Source of the DNA: Acidimicrobiaceae bacterium UBA2093
Lineage (GTDB): Bacteria > Actinomycetota > Acidimicrobiia > Acidimicrobiales > Ilumatobacteraceae
DNA: 5,980 bases
Assembly (NCBI GenBank): GCA_002331255.1
Contig: DCZD01000026.1
Span: 8,375 to 14,354 of the forward strand
Direction: 5' to 3'
Shown: piece after piece, positions 1-3,785 of the stretch
How positions within the stretch are numbered: the first letter of the stretch is position 1
Layout of the letters: every line of letters starts with the position of its first letter
Program-made: the position numbers and the translations under genes
The notes under the pieces: generated by a model
The model's database searches: none
The model's input: the letters and a program-made list of their open reading frames with translations, nothing else
Told to the model about the DNA's origin: nothing

Positions 1-487
1 CGGTGCCGATCATCATTCCGCCAGGGAACGCATAGTTCTCGAGCACGACTTGGTGGATGATGCCCGAACCAGGGCCCCAGAATCCGATTCCATATTTCGC
101 ACTGACAGAGCGCAAGAAGTCGTACACCTCGCGGTTGTCATCGTTTGCGACCTTGAGGTCCTTGAGTGCGCCGACCTTGGCCAGAATCAAGTGGTCACAA
201 TGCACAGTCGAAGGAACTGCAGTCTGGGGTAGGCCCGCGGTCATGAACTGCAACAAGGCCATCTGTGCTGTCGCATCTTGCATTGCGACCCGGTCGGGAT
301 GAAAGTCGGCGTAGCTGCGTCCACGTTCCATTTCTTGGTTGGCTGGGTCGGAGAGATGGTTGATGAGAATTTTTTCGGTGAGTGTGAGTGGACGACCGAG
401 GCGCTTGCGACCAAGAGCCACACGCTCGGGAAGGGTGGCGTACACCTTGTCGACCAATTGCTGAGGGGTTCCTGCGGTCACTGCCAT
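1..487 (-). CDS. acn: Aconitate hydratase, mitochondrial type (N-terminal part, cut by window edge)
   Basis: This is the N-terminal 162 residues of an aconitase, the [4Fe-4S] enzyme that interconverts citrate and isocitrate in the TCA cycle in the cytoplasm. I translated the open minus-strand frame from the ATG at 487. It contains the family signatures RVAMQDATAQMALLQFM (residues 66-82, with the substrate-binding Gln70), VPSTVHCDHLI (91-101, with the conserved Asp98-His99 pair) and FWGPGSGIIHQVVLENYAFPG (136-156). These resemble the mitochondrial-type aconitases rather than bacterial AcnA/IRP1 or AcnB. The iron-sulfur cysteines lie further downstream, outside the window; full-length members have about 750-780 residues. 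The start is supported by AGGAG (minus strand, 493-497) five bases before the ATG. The gene is transcribed away from the GntR regulator gene across a short shared control region. Family assignment is secure; the mitochondrial-type subfamily is from recognition, not a search. Confidence 0.93.
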   Translation of the reverse strand, partial: MAVTAGTPQQLVDKVYATLPERVALGRKRLGRPLTLTEKILINHLSDPANQEMERGRSYADFHPDRVAMQDATAQMALLQFMTAGLPQTAVPSTVHCDHLILAKVGALKDLKVANDDNREVYDFLRSVSAKYGIGFWGPGSGIIHQVVLENYAFPGGMMIGT

Positions 488-492
488 GACGA

Positions 493-497
493 CTCCT
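493..497 (-). promoter_or_regulatory. Ribosome binding site of the aconitase gene
   Basis: AGGAG on the minus strand, five bases before the ATG at 487. It is the clearest Shine-Dalgarno sequence in the window and fixes the aconitase start. I found no convincing -35/-10 pair for aconitase on the minus strand between here and 590, so its promoter is undefined. Confidence 0.75.
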
Positions 498-547
498 GAT
501 TGAAGATGAAACTGCTGTTGCTGTCGAGAGAGATGGTGTCAGGGATG

Positions 548-576
548 TTGACACGTGTCTGTCGCTTGTGTATACA
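548..576 (+). promoter_or_regulatory. Strong sigma-70-type promoter for the gntR gene
   Basis: A perfect -35 TTGACA (548-553) is followed after exactly 17 bases by a -10 TATACA (571-576). Transcription would start near 582-586, just before the GTG at 589, so the message would be leaderless or nearly so, as is common in actinobacteria. The -35 is overlapped by the 10-base palindrome GACACGTGTC, and the -10 by a HutC-like operator, so this promoter is probably repressible. Box quality and spacing are seen directly; use of the promoter is inferred. Confidence 0.7.
550..559. repeat. Perfect 10-base palindrome GACACGTGTC over the -35 box
   Basis: GACACGTGTC is identical to its reverse complement and shares its left half with the TTGACA -35 element. 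A third copy of the half-site lies upstream: GTGTCA at 536-541 is an inverted match to TGACAC at 549-554 across a 7-base spacer. The half-site therefore occurs three times in 24 bases (536, 550, 555). This arrangement suggests a binding site for a dimeric regulator, either the GntR protein or another factor that could also serve the divergent aconitase gene. The regulator is not identified. Confidence 0.45.
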
Positions 577-577
577 A
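566..577. promoter_or_regulatory. Candidate GntR/HutC-type operator over the -10 box
   Basis: TTGTGTATACAA has a 5'-GT-N-TA-N-AC core (568-575), the pattern reported for HutC-subfamily GntR operators (GTMTAKAC), with one mismatch at the M position. Ten of its twelve positions are symmetric. It covers the -10 of the gntR promoter, so a bound dimer would block RNA polymerase. The neighbouring gene encodes a HutC-type GntR protein, which makes autoregulation the natural inference. ATACAA recurs 11 bases downstream (572-577 and 583-588), giving a possible second, weaker half-site on the same face of the helix. Confidence 0.5.
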
Positions 578-588
578 CTGTAATACAA

Positions 589-1320
589 GTGCGTACCATC
601 CGCTATCACCACATCGCCGACGAGCTTCGCTCACGAGTGCAATCAGGGGTCTATGCCTCAGGTCGTCTGTTGCCTAGTGAATCAGAGATGTCGGCAGAGT
701 TCTCGGTGAGTCGGGTCACTGTACGTAAGGCGCTCGAGATGTTGCGTGACGAAGGTCTCGTCGACTCACGTCAGGGCTTCGGGTGGTTCGCCGCCGGCGA
801 TCCCGTGCGACAGCCACTCGGTCGTCTCGCGACAATCGAAGATCAGATGCGTGCCAGTGGAATGACTCCAGAGCGACATGTGCTTGAGTTTGCATTCGAG
901 AAGGCTCCGCGCGATGTTGCGCGCGCACTCGGAACGCCAAATGTTCTTCGTGTGCTGCGCATCAACCTTGCCGACGGTGAGCCGTTTGCCCTTGTGACGG
1001 TGTGGTGCGCCGCTGAACGTGGTCAGCATCTTTCTCGAGCAGACGTCGAGCGCACACCGTTCTATGAGCTTCTCGACGTGCCGTTGCAGGGAGCAACACA
1101 GACCATCGCTGCCGATGCCGCAACAAAGTCAGAGGCGACACACCTCGACGTTCCGGAAGGTGCTCCAGTCTTGCGCTGTCGACGCGTCACCACCGGAACC
1201 GACGGAAAGCCCGTGCTCGTGTCGCATCATGTGTTTCCCGGCCATCGCACTGAGTTCGTGGTCGATTTACCGTCGGCCGAGCCGTCGATTGCGCCAAGCG
1301 GACTTCGGCTGGTCGAGTAG
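589..1320 (+). CDS. GntR-family transcription regulator, HutC subfamily (UTRA domain)
   Basis: A 243-residue DNA-binding regulator with the two-domain layout of HutC-type GntR proteins. Residues about 5-68 form the winged helix-turn-helix; the recognition region LPSESEMSAEFSVSRVTVRK (28-47) is the classic GntR signature, followed by ALEMLRDEGLV and a short wing RQGFGWF. From about residue 75 the sequence (RLATIEDQMRASGMTPERHV) enters a UTRA effector-binding domain, which usually senses a small metabolite such as a sugar phosphate, urocanate or fatty acid. The ligand here is unknown. I chose the GTG at 589. An in-frame GTG at 568 exists, but it sits just upstream of the -10 box, before the expected transcription start. 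No Shine-Dalgarno site is visible for either. The gene is divergent from aconitase and convergent with the crotonase gene ending at 1347, 26 bases away. Likely targets are itself, aconitase, or the nearby CoA-thioester genes; this is inference. Confidence 0.9.
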   Translation: MRTIRYHHIADELRSRVQSGVYASGRLLPSESEMSAEFSVSRVTVRKALEMLRDEGLVDSRQGFGWFAAGDPVRQPLGRLATIEDQMRASGMTPERHVLEFAFEKAPRDVARALGTPNVLRVLRINLADGEPFALVTVWCAAERGQHLSRADVERTPFYELLDVPLQGATQTIAADAATKSEATHLDVPEGAPVLRCRRVTTGTDGKPVLVSHHVFPGHRTEFVVDLPSAEPSIAPSGLRLVE

Positions 1321-1339
1321 CGACCACTGCTCGCTCGAC
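1312..1339. terminator. Hairpin between convergent genes, possible bidirectional terminator
   Basis: GTCGAG (1312-1317) pairs with CTCGAC (1334-1339). After a small internal loop, AGC (1319-1321) pairs with GCT (1329-1331), leaving a 7-base loop. The structure covers the stop codon of the regulator gene and most of the 26-base gap to the end of the converging crotonase gene. There is no T-run on either side, so it is not a typical intrinsic terminator. The position is what makes it plausible. Confidence 0.3.
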
Positions 1340-1346
1340 GCAACTG

Positions 1347-2054
1347 TCACCGAAGGAACTGTGCGCGCCACGCTTCGTTGTCCCGCGCCAGACCGTCGCG
1401 GATTGCATCGACCACAGGGCCGCGTAGTCGACGTTTGCTGTGGAGGTGTGCTGCTCGGTCGAGTGATGCGAATGTCGCAGCTGTCGCCAAGGCTGTTTCC
1501 ATCAATAGTTCTGGCTCGACAACCGAGTCGAGCAAACCGTTTTCCACGGCGTTGTGCGACCCGAATACTTCTGCAAGCAACACCGCCCGACTCAATGCGG
1601 CAGGGCTGACGCGCTGTCGAAGAATCTCGATGGTTGACAGCGGCATTGCCATGCCAATTGCAACTTCATTGGCGGTGTATCGGTGAGTGCCCCGCACTCC
1701 GATGCGAAAGTCACAAGACAACAAGAAAAATACGCCCATCGCAATCGCATGACCACCGCTTGCTGCGACCACTGGTCGCGGAAACTCAAGTAGACGAATC
1801 GCCAGATTGATGCCACCGTTCAACATGTCGACGGTGTCTTGTCCTCCGGCAGCAATCGTCTTCAGGTCGAAACCGGCGGAGAAGATGCCGTCCCGACCAG
1901 TGAGAACGACGGGCACGTCGTCGGACTCTGCTTGGTCGAGCGCGGAGTTGAGCGATGCTTGCATCGCCAGCGAGATGGCATTTGCTTTGCCGTCATCCAA
2001 TGTGACGATGCCGATACCGTCGCGAAGCTCGTATGTAGCAAGTTGATTCGACAT
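1347..2054 (-). CDS. Crotonase / enoyl-CoA hydratase family protein (short type)
   Basis: A 235-residue crotonase-fold protein, somewhat shorter than typical enoyl-CoA hydratases (about 255-265). Such enzymes bind acyl-CoA thioesters and stabilise an enolate in an oxyanion hole. Visible features are DDGKANAIS (20-28), the first oxyanion-hole segment FSAGFDLK (58-65), SGGHAIAMGVFFLLSCDFRIGV (99-120) and TANEVAIGMAMP (127-138). The sequence resembles a distinct crotonase subgroup annotated only as enoyl-CoA hydratase family. The second catalytic glutamate is kept (Glu130), but the position of the first (Glu144 in rat hydratase) appears to be Phe109, so ordinary hydratase activity is doubtful. 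The ATG at 2054 is preceded by GGTGA at an 8-base spacing. Alternatives are ATG 2069 and GTG 2066, which overlap the nitroreductase stop. It lies 8 bases downstream of the nitroreductase gene and is almost certainly co-transcribed with it. The substrate is unknown. Confidence 0.88.
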   Translation of the reverse strand: MSNQLATYELRDGIGIVTLDDGKANAISLAMQASLNSALDQAESDDVPVVLTGRDGIFSAGFDLKTIAAGGQDTVDMLNGGINLAIRLLEFPRPVVAASGGHAIAMGVFFLLSCDFRIGVRGTHRYTANEVAIGMAMPLSTIEILRQRVSPAALSRAVLLAEVFGSHNAVENGLLDSVVEPELLMETALATAATFASLDRAAHLHSKRRLRGPVVDAIRDGLARDNEAWRAQFLR

Positions 2055-2062
2055 GTGTCGCG

Positions 2063-2719
2063 TCACCATTGATCCCAGTGGAGGACATTCGCTAGCGGTT
2101 CGCGTTTGGCTGGTTTGAAGTCGGTGCCGATGGTGTAGGCGATGGGGAATAGTCCACCTTGGCTCACTGCATCGAAAGGTATGCCCAACAAGTCGGCGGC
2201 CTCTTTTTCTCCGTCGTTCATCAGGTGAATCGTGGTCCACGCCGACCCCATACCGCGCTCACGTAACGCAAGCATGAAACTCCACACAGCAGGGAGCAGC
2301 GAGCCCCATGCAGACGCCGTCATGAACGACGGAAGATTGTCGAGCCGACCTTCAATTGCCGGAATCAACAACAGCGGAGCTCGGTGGAAGTTGTCCGCTA
2401 GGAAGAACGCAGAATCGCGTACTGCACCTTGGCGCTCGGCGCGCGTGTCGCCGGTGGGGTAGTCGCGACCAGGAAAGTTGGCGTAGATCTCAAAGTTGCG
2501 CCGGTAGATCTCTTGGAGGCGCTTTTTCTTCGCGACATCTTCGACCACAATCCAGTGCCAGCCCTGGCTGTTAGAGCCAGTCGGGGCCTGCATTGCGAGC
2601 TCGATGCACTCTTCGACCACGCTGCGCTCGACGGGCTTCTCGAAATCAAGTCTTTTGCGCACGCTGCGGGTCGTTGCGAGTACTTCGTCAGCAGAAAGGT
2701 TGAGTTTCATGGACTTCAT
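2063..2719 (-). CDS. Nitroreductase-family FMN-dependent oxidoreductase
   Basis: A 218-residue flavoprotein of the nitroreductase fold, typically a dimer that binds FMN and uses NAD(P)H to reduce nitro groups, quinones or other electron-poor substrates. Early residues RSVRKRLDF (18-26) form the phosphate-binding FMN motif. APTGSNSQGWHWIVV (45-59) is the second conserved block, SAWGSLLPAVWSFMLALRERGMGSAWTT (136-163) covers the core helix and FMN-contacting loop, and the C-terminal GTDFKPAKREPLANVLHWD (198-216) completes the cofactor site. The length fits the family. The frame is open to 2806, but those extra residues look non-coding and would run almost to the start of the divergent gene. Candidate starts are ATG 2722, 2719 and 2710; I prefer 2719, with GGTG five bases upstream. 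It is the first gene of a probable two-gene transcript with the downstream crotonase. Its company suggests a role in degrading an unsaturated or aromatic acid through CoA thioesters; the true substrate cannot be read from sequence. Confidence 0.88.
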   Translation of the reverse strand: MKSMKLNLSADEVLATTRSVRKRLDFEKPVERSVVEECIELAMQAPTGSNSQGWHWIVVEDVAKKKRLQEIYRRNFEIYANFPGRDYPTGDTRAERQGAVRDSAFFLADNFHRAPLLLIPAIEGRLDNLPSFMTASAWGSLLPAVWSFMLALRERGMGSAWTTIHLMNDGEKEAADLLGIPFDAVSQGGLFPIAYTIGTDFKPAKREPLANVLHWDQW

Positions 2720-2762
2720 CATGGCACCAGAATCGCATGCATCTTGCACCGCCGGATGTACC

Positions 2763-2804
2763 GAAGTCCCAGTGTGCGCGTACTCGAGTGGCATGGGAGA
2801 CTTC
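2763..2804 (+). promoter_or_regulatory. Possible RBS-masking hairpin upstream of the second crotonase
   Basis: GAAGTCCC (2763-2770) can pair with GGGAGACTTC (2795-2804): six base pairs, a one-base bulge at A2798, then two more G-C pairs. The right arm contains the GGGAG Shine-Dalgarno sequence (2795-2799) of the crotonase starting at 2809. The 24-base loop holds the 8-base palindrome ACTCGAGT (2782-2789). If the transcript starts upstream of 2763, this stem would hide the ribosome binding site. I found no convincing promoter in the interval 2720-2808 on either strand, so the transcript start is unknown. Confidence 0.3.
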
Positions 2805-2808
2805 ACTC

Positions 2809-3648
2809 ATGACTAATCGTGTGACGCTGGCGGTGGCAGACGGAATTGCCGATGTACGGTTGAATCGACCCGACAAACGCAATGCACTCGACCCCGAGAT
2901 GTTCGCGGCTCTTGTCAGCACCGGAGAAGCACTGAAGTCCCGCGATGATGTTCGTGTCGTCGTGTTGTCGGGTGAAGGTGCCTCGTTCTGCGCGGGCCTC
3001 GACCTAGCCAGCATGGGTGCACTCGCCGGGGATACCAACGATCAGTCGTCTGATCAACCAACAGGTGACCGACCATCGATCATGGGAACTGGCGGACGCA
3101 TCACGCATCTGGCGCAACAGTCCGCGTGGGCCTGGCAAGAAGTGCCGATGCCCGTCATCGCCGCACTTCACGGTCACGCACTCGGTGGTGGCATACAAAT
3201 TGCAATGGGAGCAGACATTCGCATTGCCCATCCGGCGACGAAGTTCAGCGTGCGAGAGACATTTTGGGGCCTCATTCCTGACATGACCGGCACGCTGACC
3301 ATCACTCGTCATGTGCGACCCGACATCGCGAAAGAACTTGTGTTCACCGCGCGCATTTTTGACGGAACTGAAGCCCATTCGTTGGGTCTCGTCACGTCGC
3401 TTTCGGAGGACCCGTTCACTGCTGCGATGTCGCTTGCTCGTGAAATCTGCGCCGTCAGTCCCGATGCTGTCCGCGGAGCCAAAGAGCTCATCAATTCACG
3501 AGTGAACGAACATGCGGCGGACCAGTTCGCCTCTGAGCGGACGGTCATTCAGTCGCTCATCGGTGAGCACAATCAGGTCGAGTCTGTGACGGCGTACTTC
3601 GAGAAGCGCAACCCGCGATTCGTTGACGCGACGATCCGACGTTCGTAA
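2809..3648 (+). CDS. Crotonase / enoyl-CoA hydratase family protein (dienoyl-CoA isomerase-like)
   Basis: A 279-residue crotonase-fold protein with all the usual blocks: VRLNRPDKRNALDPEM (16-31), the oxyanion-hole segment FCAGLDLASM (60-69), PVIAALHGHALGGGIQIAMGADIRIA (115-140), and FSVRETFWGLIPDMTGTL (146-163). Glu150 and Asp158 are eight residues apart, as are Glu196 and Asp204 of rat delta3,5-delta2,4-dienoyl-CoA isomerase. The following ELVFTARIFDGTEAHSLGLV (176-195) also resembles that enzyme. The position of the first hydratase glutamate, or isomerase Asp176, is Gln130. A double-bond isomerase or hydratase acting on fatty acyl-CoA is therefore likely, but the exact reaction is open. A stretch at about 72-95 (Asp, Ser, Gln, Thr and Pro rich) looks like a flexible insertion. 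The ATG at 2809 has GGGAG at a 9-base spacing; an in-frame upstream start at 2737 adds residues with no homology signal. It is divergent from the nitroreductase gene and only weakly similar to the other crotonase here, so it is not a recent duplicate. Confidence 0.92.
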   Translation: MTNRVTLAVADGIADVRLNRPDKRNALDPEMFAALVSTGEALKSRDDVRVVVLSGEGASFCAGLDLASMGALAGDTNDQSSDQPTGDRPSIMGTGGRITHLAQQSAWAWQEVPMPVIAALHGHALGGGIQIAMGADIRIAHPATKFSVRETFWGLIPDMTGTLTITRHVRPDIAKELVFTARIFDGTEAHSLGLVTSLSEDPFTAAMSLAREICAVSPDAVRGAKELINSRVNEHAADQFASERTVIQSLIGEHNQVESVTAYFEKRNPRFVDATIRRS

Positions 3649-3653
3649 TCGCC

Positions 3654-3682
3654 TTGATGACCCGCCATCACGGCGGTAGGGT
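3654..3682 (+). promoter_or_regulatory. Candidate promoter for glutamate synthase
   Basis: TTGATG (3654-3659) and TAGGGT (3677-3682) are separated by 17 bases. The -10 matches the actinobacterial TANNNT pattern. Transcription would begin near 3688-3692, giving a leader of about 95-100 bases before the ATG at 3786. The spacer contains a GC-rich hairpin, CCGCC (3662-3666) with GGCGG (3672-3676), just after the preceding crotonase stop. In the opposite sense it could be part of a weak terminator, but no T-run follows it. Confidence 0.45.
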
Positions 3683-3709
3683 ATGACCTGCTTGGGCCAG
3701 CGTTGTCCC

Positions 3710-3770
3710 GGGTGAAAACAGCGTCGTCTTCACCCTTTCCGTAGAAACACGTGCGCTTTGCGCTGTTCAC
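3710..3770 (+). promoter_or_regulatory. Leader with two mutually exclusive hairpins before glutamate synthase
   Basis: GGGTGAA (3710-3716) pairs perfectly with TTCACCC (3729-3735) around a 12-base loop. The loop contains AACAGCG (3717-3723), which is itself complementary to CGCTGTT (3761-3767). That second pairing extends through GTG (3712-3714) with CAC (3768-3770) past a two-base bulge, so the two folds compete for 3712-3716. This is the layout expected of a conformational switch, though there is no T-run to make an intrinsic terminator. The second fold ends directly before the purine-rich GAAGAGA (3771-3777), the likely ribosome binding site. Complementarity is seen; a regulatory role is inference. 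Confidence 0.3.
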
Positions 3771-3785
3771 GAAGAGACAACAATT

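Noticed and set aside
195..599. 134-residue minus-strand open frame
   Set aside because: It overlaps aconitase in another frame and runs on through the divergent promoter. Its composition is Arg/Ser-rich with no recognisable motif, typical of a shadow frame.
1019..1609. 196-residue plus-strand open frame across the end of gntR and into the crotonase
   Set aside because: It overlaps two well-supported genes, has no family resemblance, and is rich in Arg, Ser and Pro. It is a by-product of GC-biased codon usage.
2055..2240. N-terminal extension of the short crotonase
   Set aside because: The extra 62 residues overlap the conserved C-terminus of the nitroreductase and are basic low-complexity sequence. 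The crotonase homology begins at MSNQLATYEL, with a good ribosome binding site.
2735..2742. Overlapping palindromes GCATGC and ATGCAT as an operator
   Set aside because: Six-base palindromes are common by chance, and there is no defined promoter nearby to support a role.
2720..2806. N-terminal extension of the nitroreductase
   Set aside because: It would use nearly all of the divergent control region, and its residues do not resemble the family, which begins just before the RSVRKR motif.
2737..2808. N-terminal extension of the second crotonase
   Set aside because: No homology in the added residues, while ATG 2809 has a well-spaced GGGAG and starts exactly where the crotonase fold begins.
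3662..3676. GC-rich hairpin CCGCC/GGCGG as an intrinsic terminator of the second crotonase
   Set aside because: Only five base pairs, no T-run after it, and it lies within the spacer of the likely gltB promoter. Too weak to call as a terminator.
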